A DNA stretch of 64,000 bases from Tubiluchus corallicola (lineage: Eukaryota; Priapulida; Priapulimorpha; Priapulimorphida; Tubiluchidae), in contig JAQGDQ010000119.1 of the NCBI GenBank assembly GCA_030141605.1, forward strand, positions 357,505 to 421,504. The letters run 5' to 3'. The notes below the pieces were generated by a model, which saw only the letters and a list, made by a program, of their open reading frames with translations, was not told the origin of the DNA and ran no database searches. Below, piece by piece: positions 21,401-30,600 of the stretch. The position numbers and the translations under genes were made by a program. Each line of letters starts with the position of its first letter. Position 1 is the first letter of the stretch.

Positions 21401-23950
21401 AAATCTGAAGAGGCAATCCTAGAGGAGGTGCCGAAACCGTCAAGCAAGAAGATTTACAACTTAAACATGAAGCTGCTTAAATTAGCTGCACCGCTGATAT
21501 GAGCAAGATCAACTTTCAAACAAGTACCGAGTTCTGATAAACACAAGCCAGCATCAAAAACATCCACAACTTCAGTTAGGTGTTTGTAGGCACTTTTAAG
21601 ATCTAGGTAGCAGATACAACCGGTGCTAGCATTAAGCAAACCGCCTAGGGCGCACATCTCATTAGGGCACAAAAATTAATCTCAAAGAATCACAGTTTTA
21701 CACAAATTGTTGTCTTAGAAAAAACACAGCAAAACAATAATACAACAATTCATTGAACTGGTTGAATTGGTGCAAAAGCGGCAACCAATGTGAGTGAAAT
21801 AGAAGCTTGCATGGGACATTTTTAATGCCGGTGTTTTTTTTGTCATTCCAATAGAAAATTTGCGAATGCTTTGATTAAAATTTCATTTTTTTTATTTGGC
21901 ATAGGCTTACTATCTAAAACTTAATTATAGCTCAAACCAAGAACAGTGCCAGCTGTAATACTCAAATCAAGAACATCAAGAACAGTTTTATTCCTAGCTG
22001 GAAAGCATGGGAGTACTAATCCCAGGTCACGGGTTCAAATCTCGACTAGTCAAAAAGTTTTTCAGCGGCTCCTTTCTTTCAACTCATTAAACGCAATGCG
22101 TAATATTGTTGTGAAATAAACCTCAACGGTTTATGAACATTCAGACATTCACAGCAATAATCTAATTAACGTTTTAGGTGAAATGTTCATTTGATTTGCA
22201 TGTCACATCTGATGACGTTTTGAAGGTCATGCCCCAAAAATATGAAATATTTGATACGATCTGATGTACTTCCTTTGACATGAAATATGAAAATACAAGA
22301 CAGGGACGCAGCCTGTTTGGTCGTATACTAAATAACAGACGAGTATGATTTACATAATTGTAATTTAAGTATAATATTGATTACTAGCAACTTGAAAGCA
22401 CTGCAAATTTATTTAATGAAAAAAGACTAACCAATTTTATGCTAAACGACAAAATATTATGCAGCTGTGTTCGATTAATAAATTCGGACACCATGGTTGG
22501 CGCCCAGAAAATTTTTGAACTGCTAGAACGCCGGAGAAGCATTTTCGAAGAAAAAATATGGAGTTATACAGTATGTTCGCTTGGCGCGAGGCCCCCCTGG
22601 AGGGTGAGGCCCCGGGGAAGTATCCCCACTTCCCCCCCCCCTTGAAATAGGCCCTGCGTGCCATGTGTGCGTTTACATTTCTGTAGTTATTGTTCAATTG
22701 ATGTTATACACATAAACAATACTACACTGCACCATACTTAGTACAGTGTCATTCAGGGCGATTACTGCAAGCACTGAATGAAGTTCATTGCACCAGCATT
22801 TCAAAATTAATCAGAACAGGTAGTACAAAAAGTGGTTAAGATATAATAAAGTAGAGCAAAGCACAACATGCTGTGATATATACCTACTGTTGTAATAGGA
22901 ATTATGGTATTGGACCCGAACAGTAAAGTTACATCTAGTGCAAATAACGCTGCACATGTAGCAAAATCTGTTTGCAACAACTTACCCGACACAGACTTTG
23001 GTTCATCTATGTCCTGAATAAATGCCGTTTTACCAACTTTGCTACAAAAAGACTTTTACTAATGAAACGAATAAACAAACTCTTTCTGTTAACATGTGCA
23101 TCAGACAAAATAAGATCAGGATGATTAAAAGCAATAGTTCTGTCAAGTATTATCTAATATAAAAGTTTGCTGAATTTTTGCAGGCTGCTTGATAGAAAAG
23201 CTTCCATCAACAAACAAATTTTGTGTTGGACCGTTTTTATCATATGAGTAGTTCGCGGCAGACAGATTTTTTGCTGCACGCAACTAGTAATGGTATTAAC
23301 TATATATAACAAAAAGTTAGTTCTTACATGTTTTTATTCCACACCTGTTTAACAGTGTTGAAGTATCCCCAGCTTGCTGCATTCTGCACAGACATCACTG
23401 GCTCATTCAACCCACAAAGCATGGACACAACTAAATCATGTATCGTTCCTGCCCTATCGTATTTTTTCAACAACTTTTGGCAGTTTTTACTCAACCAGAA
23501 TAACGTGGCACATCCATGCCCAGTACTTAAACGTAAGTGGGAATCTGGGGTGGGTAAAGTACTAAGAAACTCTTTTGTACACCTGCCATCTTGCCAAGTA
23601 TGCAAAACGCTGCAATTTTCTATTTCATATCTTCCAAACGCGTTTCTTTTCCATGCCTCCCCTGCTTTCCATAACACAACGCCATGCATTTGGCCGCAAA
23701 CGCCTATTCGCACTACTCTGCACATTAAATCCTTCTTCAATAATGATACGGCGTGTTGCAAAGCCGTGCATATTCGACGAGGATCTTGCTCACTGAGGAG
23801 TTGATCGGAGTCATTAGTTATGTCGGCTGATGTCTGCCTTGCTTCAGTCTGTAACACTTTTTTCGTTTTCTGGTCGATTATCGTTGCTTTAACGCTCGTC
23901 GTTCCAACGTCTATGCCTAGAATATAAGCACGATCTTCTTTAGTCGACAT
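4473..23950 (-). CDS. SHPK: Sedoheptulokinase (SHPK), 5' four coding exons; 3' end not in view
   Basis: FGGY-family carbohydrate kinase that phosphorylates sedoheptulose to sedoheptulose 7-phosphate, feeding the pentose phosphate pathway in the cytosol. Exons on the minus strand: 23328-23950 (ATG at 23950), 12454-12629, 6137-6334 and 4473-4640. Donors are GTAAGA, GTGAGT, GTTGGT and GTAAGT, every acceptor is a CAG, and phases run 2, 1, 1, 1 without a break. Exon 1 has the N-terminal ATP-binding motif GIDVGTTSVKA and GQMHGVVLW. Exon 2 encodes SGFPVHLLPEV and VALGDMQCGV, exon 3 VLNISTSAQLSF and exon 4 VPTVFGERHAPD, all family hallmarks. The 388 residues in view compare with about 478 in human. 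The C-terminal GSGSALSRN-type block was not found left of 4473, so the last exon(s) probably lie outside the window. Introns of about 10.7, 6.1 and 1.5 kb are packed with repeats. The exon 2 donor belongs to a minisatellite (see separate entry). Confidence 0.95.
5235..5600 (-). repeat. Dispersed repeat family A, copy 1 (inverted relative to copy 2)
   Basis: Read on the minus strand, this segment matches 48855-49210 along its length. It starts GAGCCCAACTATTGATGAC, continues with TTTTCAACAGCAAAAA, ATTCAAATTTCAAATTTA and CTGTTTTTGTAC, and ends near GAAGAACTAG. Identity by eye is about three quarters with few gaps. No open frame or terminal repeat was recognised. It lies in SHPK intron 3 and is probably an old mobile element. 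Confidence 0.75.
6810..6929. repeat. Polypyrimidine (CTTTC)n-like tract
   Basis: About 120 bp of almost pure C/T on the plus strand with degenerate TTTC, TTCC and TTCTT units. The reading frames across it are low-complexity artefacts. It lies in SHPK intron 2. Confidence 0.85.
7540..7860. repeat. Tandem repeat, period about 114 bp, 2.5 copies
   Basis: AAGTTAAGCAATGTTAAATT at about 7620 recurs as AAGTTAAGCATTGTTAAATT at about 7734. Both are followed by CAGTAAATA(A/G)ATG(G/A)GCGAC and then a divergent block carrying CTGCCCCTGAGTATTTACCTCG or CTGGCCCTATGCATTTGCCTCG. Part of a third unit precedes the first. Lies in SHPK intron 2. Confidence 0.8.
8825..8945 (+). mobile_element. SINE-like element, copy 1
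   Basis: Contains CGCTTTCCGTCTGGGAGGTC, GAGTTCGATAC, a GCCGAGCGTAA block and ACTTTAAAAATGGTCCTGC. The same blocks in the same order occur at 9165-9310. The GAGTTCGATAC part resembles a Pol III B box, which suggests a tRNA-derived SINE. No intact tRNA fold was found. Confidence 0.4.
9016..9050. repeat. (TTA)n microsatellite
   Basis: Perfect TTA/ATT run of 35 bp between the two SINE-like copies. A second run lies at 9388-9414. Confidence 0.95.
9165..9310 (+). mobile_element. SINE-like element, copy 2
   Basis: Shares with copy 1 the order CGCTTCCCTCCGGGAGGAGG, GTGTTCAACTCTC (B-box-like), GACCGAGTAA, GACTTGAAAAACGATACCGC and GCACGCGGGCC. It is preceded by an A-box-like GTGGTAGTGCGCTCGC and is richer in CpG than its surroundings, as expected of a young insertion. 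A (TTA)n tail-like run lies a little downstream. Confidence 0.45.
9793..10392. mobile_element. MITE of 600 bp with TCCGACAAAATC terminal inverted repeats
   Basis: The ends are exact 12-bp inverted repeats: TCCGACAAAATC at 9793-9804 and its complement GATTTTGTCGGA at 10381-10392. The interior has AT-rich self-complementary parts (TTATAATTGCAATTTGTAATT) and a purine-rich arm, with no transposase. Its interior (9856-10323) matches 25606-26016 in inverted orientation. Lies in SHPK intron 2. Confidence 0.75.
11822..12491 (-). repeat. 46-bp minisatellite built from the SHPK exon 2 splice donor
   Basis: Fourteen degenerate units of 38 to 47 bp (usually 45 or 46), starting near 11822, 11868, 11910, 11956, 11995, 12039, 12085, 12131, 12175, 12218, 12264, 12310, 12355 and 12400, with traces back to about 11787. 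The plus-strand consensus is TGACTCACCTGCTTTCTGAT then CAACACTGTAAAGGTGATAC then CACAGT. The fifteenth unit, 12447-12491, is the genuine end of SHPK exon 2 plus its donor: read on the minus strand, GAAGCAG|GTGAGTC. Several intronic units keep a perfect CAGGTGAGT or TAGGTGAGT (12089, 12311 and 11997 regions). The array therefore is a row of donor-like copies downstream of the true donor. Confidence 0.88.
13000..15094. other. SHPK intron 1, 3' part; no gene seen
   Basis: AT-rich intronic sequence. Around 13545-13590 CACTGAAGAAGGATGTATAT followed by AGTTCGAAAC resembles the spacer often found in retroelement 3' regions, but no coding remnant was recognised. A run of 13 C lies at 14572-14584. A short inverted pair (GCCGCTTTGTAG near 14988 and CTACAAAGCGCCGC near 15049) flanks about 50 bp. 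Confidence 0.35.
15095..15400. other. CpG-dense patch inside SHPK intron 1
   Basis: I count about 24 CpG in 305 bp; a sample of coding and intronic DNA at 47.9-48.2 kb has about 3 in 300. The patch is also more GC-rich than its flanks. No conserved protein, tRNA or splice structure is evident. It could be an orphan CpG island or a young insertion. Confidence 0.5.
15430..15997. mobile_element. Non-autonomous mariner-like element (about 570 bp)
   Basis: The left end CAGGGTGTCTCAAAAGTCAC then TATACACTT pairs with the right end AAGTGTATAATGACTTGAGA then CACCT, giving inverted repeats of about 28 bp with few mismatches. TA dinucleotides flank both ends, as expected for Tc1/mariner target duplication. 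The interior has no transposase frame. CAGGGTGTCYCAAAAGT ends are widespread among mariner-type elements. Confidence 0.75.
16085..16348 (+). mobile_element. Partial copy of the 54.9-55.8 kb TIR element
   Basis: Matches 55613-55825 in the same orientation: CAGTATAAAATTCTTTTATT, then GATGTATAATAAATTATTCA, ACGGACGGTG and GACGACTCAATTC, then GTCCTACTTGGGCTAG-type blocks and a degraded end ACTCGGCGCCCAACA. It carries three GTCCTACTTGGGC/GCCCATGTACG-like hairpin segments. The left end of the element was not found. Confidence 0.7.
16526..16538. promoter_or_regulatory. Perfect X-box-type palindrome GTTGCCTGGCAAC
   Basis: Matches the RFX half-site pair GTTGCC and GGCAAC with a 1-bp spacer. It sits deep in SHPK intron 1 with no recognised ciliary gene beside it, so it may be chance or serve an unseen transcript. 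Confidence 0.3.
18900..18995. mobile_element. 96-bp palindromic MITE with 8-bp target duplication
   Basis: Ends TAGGGGTAAGCAT and ATGCTCACCCCTA are inverted repeats. The 8-bp duplication ACGCCGCT flanks it exactly (18892-18899 and 18996-19003). Inside there are two copies of TTCGGTTCGATTCGAATTCG. The 8-bp duplication suggests mobilisation by a hAT-type transposase. Confidence 0.9.
19334..19355. repeat. (AG)n microsatellite
   Basis: Eleven perfect AG units after a GTGTGTG stretch, inside the hAT-type element. Confidence 0.9.
20690..20991 (+). mobile_element. LINE relic, C-terminal reverse transcriptase ORF fragment
   Basis: In one frame HESEEELEHVVFVCRLHDHY and then RLLFPNLF...NMGDVLKGNML resemble the C-terminal Cys/His region of non-LTR retrotransposon ORF2 proteins (the E-x-x-E-H-x-x-x-x-C part). 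The frame upstream (to about 20475) is interrupted by stops. It is decayed and cannot encode an active protein. Confidence 0.55.
21990..22080 (+). mobile_element. SINE-like tRNA-derived fragment
   Basis: Has a B-box-like GGGTTCAAATCTC after GCTGGAAAGCATGGGAGTA, followed by GACTAGTCAAAAAGTTTTTC then AGCGGCTCC. The same tail order (GACT, then TTTTTCAGAG, then CTCCT) occurs at 39077-39200. The acceptor stem of a real tRNA is missing. Confidence 0.35.
22580..22680. repeat. Short GC-rich palindromic patch with C10 run
   Basis: GGCCCCCCTGGAGGGTGAGG, CCCCGGGGAAGT and ATCCCCACTT precede ten C at 22632-22641 and then TTGAAATAGGCCC. It is sharply more GC-rich than the surrounding intron. It looks like the end of a repeat element; the family is unknown. 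Confidence 0.3.
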
Positions 23951-24022
23951 AGTTTAAGTACAAATGAAAAAAATATTGCAACAGAAAAGTTTCAAATTAT
24001 GTGAAAACATCGAATAACACAA

Positions 24023-24112
24023 CACGTGTCTGTAATCACTAGGTCGAAACTGAAGTTACTGTACAAGTGACGTAAGAACCAAACAAGCAAGCGTGGCCTT
24101 TTCATTGGCCAA
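24023..24112 (-). promoter_or_regulatory. Candidate SHPK proximal promoter (E-box, CRE-like, CCAAT)
   Basis: Just upstream of the SHPK ATG (23950) there is a CACGTG E-box at 24023-24028, a CRE-like TGACGTAA at 24068-24075, and a CCAAT box on the minus strand (ATTGG at 24104-24108) inside the palindrome TTGGCCAA. The spacing of 70 to 160 bp from the start codon fits a proximal promoter. The motifs are seen directly; their function is inferred, and each is short enough to occur by chance. Confidence 0.4.
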
Positions 24113-25500
24113 ATTCCGTTTTAAGGCGGTACGCCGTGAGGCTCTGAAACCCTGCATTCGTCTTTCTGGTGCCTATTATGGTTTTTTCTGCGACTTTGAT
24201 AAATAAAATTACTTATCTAATATTCTAATATTTATTACGGTCAGTTTTCTATCATTCGTTATCCCATCGTGCTAAAATTACTAATCTAATATTGATTATG
24301 GTCACTTTTCTATCTGTCGTTAGAAAGTAATCTTTAGTAGAAACCGGCAAAAAATTCAAGCTTCCGTCTGCATAACGAATCATGAGAGACCACAAGTACT
24401 ATTACATTTTTATTAGCTTTCATAACAAGCAATGATGTTGCACTTTCATACCGCGTAAAGACAATATAAAAATTAACCAAATGGTTATTTTTATTTTTTT
24501 CGAAATATGAACCACACTTCACTTTCACCCGATATGTTGTAAATTATTATTTTTTCTTTCTTGTCCAAATATTTACAATTGTATATATACATACATTTGT
24601 CTGCTTTATTATAAGTTATTAGTTTGTGTTTGTAATTTCAATTATTTTACTTTTTGTTTTGTTATTTTTGTAACCTCATTGTAGTGACTGTACCAAATTT
24701 ACTACATTTACGTATTTATCGTCTTGTTTATTACAAAACGTTTATCGTGTTGTCTAATAATGTTTCAATGTTTTTAACTTTAAATCGGTGGCTAACTGAG
24801 TTTCGCAATTACAAGCCGAAGACTTATTAACATAGCTGGCAACATTACAAAATTTAGAAGCTGGTACATGTACTTTCGTTACAGAATTTAGTAGCTAGTA
24901 CATGTACTTTCAATGTATGTAATGCATTTAAAGACAACGGCAACTGTTTGGCAATGAGTAGTTTCACCAGTTCACCTGCAGGCTAGCGCCATCTGTTGCT
25001 AGTTTTCAAAACACTATCAAAGATTTCGTTAATATTAAATTTTCTGTTGTTTCTTAAACAAAAATTACTTGCCATTGGTAAATTTAGCTAGCTCATCTTT
25101 TAATAAATAGAAGCCCTCAGTAAAGAAACCAATAAAAGAGACACGGTACTTATGTTTATGCGGATCACTAATGATCAATGTAGAATTCATGTGTATTGCA
25201 CGTTGTGCCATCTTACAATATTTTCACATTACAGCGCATCCAAATTGCGACACGCTAACCCACCAAACAGAATGGCCCAAATATGATTTCATAATTATGC
25301 ACAATTCATACAAACAATACGGTGGCAGTCTGTCTCCACCATTTAGTAGAGCTATTTATGCACAAATTGGCTGAAAACATATTGCACCGTAAGAAACATC
25401 ACTGTTACAATAACCGTAGCACTTTGTAAAATGTACCGCTCCAAATCTACGGAATAAAATATTAATTTATGTTACCACACATCGAACATTATATGGCTTT
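24113..25500. other. SHPK upstream intergenic DNA; short tandem duplications only
   Basis: No gene seen. AAAATTACTTATCTAATATT at 24205 recurs about 69 bp later (AAAATTACTAATCTAATATT at 24274), each followed by TTTTCTATC.. and CGTTA. A second small duplication, AATTTAGAAGCTGGTACATG and AATTTAGTAGCTAGTACATG, lies at about 24850-24910. Confidence 0.5.
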
Positions 25501-25605
25501 AAAAAGTGCATGAAATCTCTTCTACTCAAATCCTACCTATTGATGTGTTTCATATTGTATTTTTTGATGTGTGAAAGAACTTACAATGTATTTTTTGGGG
25601 TGTTA

Positions 25606-26016
25606 CCGCGAACTGCGATAGTTACAGTACATCCCGAGATTGGCAACTTTAAGTTCACATTTTCATACTTTTGCATCACAACTCTGCTAAACTCCTTTCA
25701 TTTCTCTTCTCTCTTTCTCTATCTTGTTCTATTACTTTATCTTTACTATTCTCTGTTTTCCCGTAATTCTTTCTCTTTTTAGCTAAGCAAATTTTCCCCC
25801 ACTTTTCATGGTCTCACAAACTGTTGCTCGATGCAGCATCTATTTCTGGCTGATAAACTATTATGTAGTTTAGTAACTATATTAATATAGTTCTGTTACA
25901 GTTATTGTACATGTAACATTATTTGATTTTTTTCCTAGTTATAATACATAGTAGTTATAAAATTGTAAAATTATTAAGATTATAATGTAATGTAAAATTA
26001 TATGCTGAAGTGGATG
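25606..26016. mobile_element. Truncated inverted copy of the 9.8-10.4 kb MITE
   Basis: Read on the minus strand, this matches 9856-10323. It shares the CACTTCAGCATA end, TATATTAATATAGTTACTAA, CTACATAATAGTTTATCA, GCTTAGCTA, the GAGAGAAGAGAAATGAAA purine arm, and CAGTTCGCGG. The TCCGACAAAATC ends are missing here. Confidence 0.75.
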
Positions 26017-26041
26017 AAAAAAATGTGCGCACGCATCCACA

Positions 26042-26078
26042 TACACACACACACACACCCCACACACACAAACACACA
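26042..26078. repeat. (CA)n microsatellite
   Basis: Nearly perfect CA run with one CCC interruption, at the end of the truncated MITE copy. Confidence 0.9.
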
Positions 26079-26079
26079 A

Positions 26080-27622
26080 TCATTTGCATTCATGGCTCAA
26101 TGCAGCAAAGTAGATTTGAAAAGACACAAACCATTCAAGAAAATATCAATTATAATAATTTTTTGCCAAATTTAGCAATAGTTAAAAAATTTTCTCATTA
26201 AAAGATTTCATAATTATAATGATATACACAATGGTTCACTTTAACTGTTTAATACAAAATGCACAATTAAATTTAGAGCAATGTAATACTAATTAATTAA
26301 AATTTCACACACTCTTTATTAATTATTTTACACACTCTGGACAAAGCCTACACATTTATTTACATGGAAAAAATGTTTAAAAAAAAATCAATGATGTTTA
26401 ATGATAATTTAGTTATTAACAGATTAACTGACTACACTACCATTAAAAGGCATAATTTGATAGAAGAAAAAGTAACTTTTCAAACATGCAATAATCATAA
26501 ACTAACTATACATCACCACAACATCACACAACAGAAAGCAATTACATAACAACTATATCACTCATTAAAATGGTCAAAAACTATTTATACAGCATTTGTG
26601 TCAAACTTCCAGTATATACTATTGCCGTAAATTCATTATACACTATTTTGTCAGTACATATACATAATGCAAAAATTTTCTAGTTATTATTATCATATTT
26701 TCCTTTAAATGAAATTGAGTACTGTTGAAATGTGTCAAGTCCGGTAGATCAAAAGTTGTTAGGCCGTAGTGCAGCATCACAAAATTTGTAATAACCAAAA
26801 TACCAACATACGACTTCAGAGCCGTCAGAGTTGTGGCTTTCAAACAGTGCTCACTTTCATTCAACGAAAAAAGTACTAATAATTTAAAAACTTTTATTGA
26901 TGCACTAGGTTTGGTGCACAGTTTGCAGTGATGACATAGAAACAGTCCCATGTCTAATACACACTTTCATCTGAAAGCTGCAAGGCTGGGATTAATTTTA
27001 CTTCTCGCAAAGGCAATACAGAGAAAACATGCATTTTAACTTAAAAGAATAACTTTCTACATCACAAAATATTATTATGAACAAAGCCAGATAAATTAAA
27101 TGGACTACAGCTATTTTAAGAGATTACACAATAGAGTTGACTACATCTACAAAGGCACGTGGTACATACAGTGGGCCCGACATACACACACAGTAATATA
27201 CAAAAAGACAGCTTTGGGAACAAATCATTATGGCACAAAAATTGGCTTCCTAGAAATACAGAATATATACAAACAGCAAACAAATAATGATGTATGATTC
27301 ATTAAATTATTAATTGATGGATTTTTTCAAACTTTACTCCTCACTCGCACAATCTATCTATCATAGATTGAAGGTAACTTGGTGGAACCTAGTGTACATT
27401 CTGAGTGCAATATATTGGATTTCTTAGTGCTATTTACCCTATAAATGCCTTTAAGAGACACATTCTCTCACCGTCAAAACTCAACTCGCACTCTTAAAAC
27501 TTCAATAAAGCTAAAAATATTGTCAAAGTGATGAAAGGAAGTCTGTCCTTCATCTTCCAATGATGTTCAACTCCTCAACTAAATGCTACAAAAATGCCAT
27601 AAAAAACAGCAAGTTCAGTTAA
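26080..27622 (-). other. DNMT1 3' flank / probable 3' UTR; no gene seen
   Basis: AT-rich sequence downstream of the DNMT1 stop. AATAAA on the minus strand occurs at 26893-26898 and 26315-26320, so a long 3' UTR is possible. The exact cleavage site cannot be placed. Confidence 0.35.
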
Positions 27623-30600
27623 TTACTCATTTAACTTCTTAGTGTCTTTTGATTGCTTTTCCTTCAACTTTTCCAAAACAGCTTTTTTGATCTCACGACC
27701 AATCGCCTTTGCCATTGGTGGAGGAACTGCATTACCGACTTGTCTGTGACGTTCCAAAATGTTTCCAAAGAATCTATAGCTATCCGGAAACCCTTGCGAG
27801 CGAGCACACTCTCTCACACTAACAACGCGGTGCTGTTCGGGATGCAGTACCCGTCCCTGCTTGCCCATAGGTTCAGGGTTGGTAACTGTCGTGCTGAAAA
27901 ATCCATCCCACTCTAACCGACCATACAGTCCAGACCAATTGTTATGTCTGTTTCCTGTATGAGGCAGACACCACGGAATAAGCGTGTTGAACTGTCTATC
28001 CATAGGATCGCAAGATTTGCCCGTTGCACAGGCGCATACTCCTCTTAGAGATCCATTGCTTGACCTGCCCTGTCTTTTGTCATTATGTGTGTACCGGAGC
28101 TTCTTTGACATGGTACCATCACTCAAACGTACTACAATGTTGGGTAAATCACGCCAATCTGAGCCTGGTGCTAAAGGTATGTGTCTCATTCGTTCAGCCA
28201 CTAATGCACTCATTTCCTTACACACGTGGTCTCGCAACACAGACTGGTTTCCGTTACCTCTCACCATCTTTTGGAAATGCGAAAGTGGTTCTTCGTTGTA
28301 CGAGATCTGCTCTTTTCTTGCTCCGTTTTTAATGGCCGGCAAATCTGACATTGCATCTCTGACGGTTATTGTGCGATACGGTGCAGAGTTGGTCCAGCAA
28401 ATGTTAGAGCTAAATTTATCATCATCCACTACCACGGTCAATTGGCAAGCTCTAGGTGCAAAGGTGTGATCGGGTTCCGGATAGAATGGCAACTTCTCAC
28501 CAGGTGCAGCAGCCATGATGATGGCCCTGCGACGAGTTTGTGGCACCCCATATTGACCAGCTTGCAGTATTCCGAATGTGCACTGATAGCCCATGCGGAC
28601 CAAGCATCGCAAACCTAACTTGAGAACGAGGTTCTTCTTGTATGAAACAAAGTTACGAACATTTTCCAAGATAAAAAATTTAGGGCGGTAATAATCGCAG
28701 TAGCTAAGATAAGATGCAATCAGAGAGTTCTTGAACTTGGAGTACTCTCTAGAATTAAACCTATTCATACCACTGAAACCTTGACAGGGCGGACCACCAC
28801 AAAGCAATTCTACGTCACCTTTCCGTGGTAATCTCTGTCCCTTATCATCAGCTAACTCGCCTTCCATGGCTAACTTCAATAGTAGATTACAGTCGGAAGT
28901 GAAGACCGTGCAATCTGGATTGTTGAGTCGAAATGCCTGTGCTGCCGGCTCGAATACTTCTATAGCCCAGCGAGTTTCGGCTATTTCAGCTTGATGCAAG
29001 CCCTCTGACAAGCCTCCAACACCAGCAAAAACATCTAGGCATTTCAATTTTTGCACAGGCACAGTCTTTCCATCATCTTCGTTCTCTGCTACAGAAACTG
29101 TAGACTTGCCCTTCCCTTTACCCTTTCCTTTTCGACCTTTACCTTTTGCTCCCATATTTCTGGCTACATGAGGTGGTTCATAAAATTCTTTTGTTTCAGG
29201 ATTGTATGCTTCATTGAAGTAAAAGCGATCCGAGCCTTCTTTGGTATAGCTGTCGATATCAAGATTTTCGGCACAGACCACAGTACACTTTGTAACCACA
29301 TCATTGAAATTAACCTTCGCTTCCTCCTCACTCCAGTAAACCATGTTTAAGTTCGAATTGTAGCTTGCAGTTACACCCTTATGTGTATTCTCTGGCCTGT
29401 AAAACTTCTGAACCATCAGGAAAATGTCACTATCACCAAAAGACTTCTTTTTCTGGTATATTTTCTTAATTTGGCCAACACGGAAAGGTTCGGGGCAATC
29501 AAGATTGCTACCTTTAATGTTGTCAGTTGTCTTGCGGTAATATTCCGGATAAAGTTCATCATCCTGTGCTTGCTCGGGCTTTTTCTTTTTTATTGCTTTT
29601 TCCAGCTCCATCTTGACATCAAAATCAAAAGCATCAGGTGACAAGAAGATGCAATCGCCAGGCCTATATGTGTTTCCATCTCGTGACAAGCTTTCGTAAG
29701 CAATCTGATTTTCTGAATCATTGTTCTGTGAAGGTGGTCCAAGAGATGGATTACAGCGTACCCGTGCTTCCTTCTGACGCACACAACCGATGCAGAACTT
29801 GTAGTCATTAGTTGGCGGCTTGAAATCTGGTGGATCTTCAAATCGTGCAAATTCGCTGTCATACCACAGCTTATAAAAGAAGTTCTTGCCATCTTCTTCC
29901 CACTGATTTTCTGCATCAACTTCTTCCCCACCCAACATGGACCAGTCAGCCGGTGGAGGCTTATGCACTACACTACACTTCCCAGCCACAAAATCGAAAT
30001 TTGAATCCTCACAATCATCGACAGTAAACAGTTCATTAGGATCAGCTGTTTCACCAAGTACAGTATCAGATCCTCTAGTAAACCAATGTGCGTGAAACTT
30101 TTTCTCTCGTGCATTCTCCTCCCACATGTAACAAATACGTGCAATGTACAGCGGCTCATCCGGTTTGTCTGGTTTAACTAGCACACAGTCGTGGATGTGA
30201 AGAGTTTCATCATTAATCATTACTGCAGAGTAATAGACGTTCTTTCCAACGCTTTCGATCGGGTCACCAACCCATTTTATTGTCGAATCTTGATTCTTCT
30301 TCAAATGGTGTTTTTTTGTACGAAGATGTGCATCTTTGGCTTTCTTGTCCATTTCATCTTCCACATCCATTTGCTGATCAATTTGGTCTTCATCGGCTTC
30401 TTTTATGGCCATATTTGGGCATCTTCTGCGTGTACAAGCTTGCTTTGCCCTGCCCGTGCCTCCAAATTTGATCATGTCTTTGCAAGCAGTGCATTTACCA
30501 CAGTCTGGCAGCAGGCAGATTTCACAGACACCACATCGTCTTTTTCGAGGTCCTTCTACACGCGTATCTAAAATTTGTCCCTTAAACATGTTATCGAACA

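Noticed and set aside
21454-21672. 72-codon minus-strand frame with balanced composition
   Set aside because: No family recognised and no splice context that joins it to a neighbour; possibly chance in SHPK intron 1.
22807-22992. Possible SHPK exon (minus strand, followed by GGTAAGT)
   Set aside because: Exon 1 at 23328-23950 joins 12454-12629 in phase with no missing family sequence, so no room remains for an extra exon.
23328-23804. 158-codon plus-strand frame
   Set aside because: Antisense shadow of SHPK exon 1, with no conserved content.
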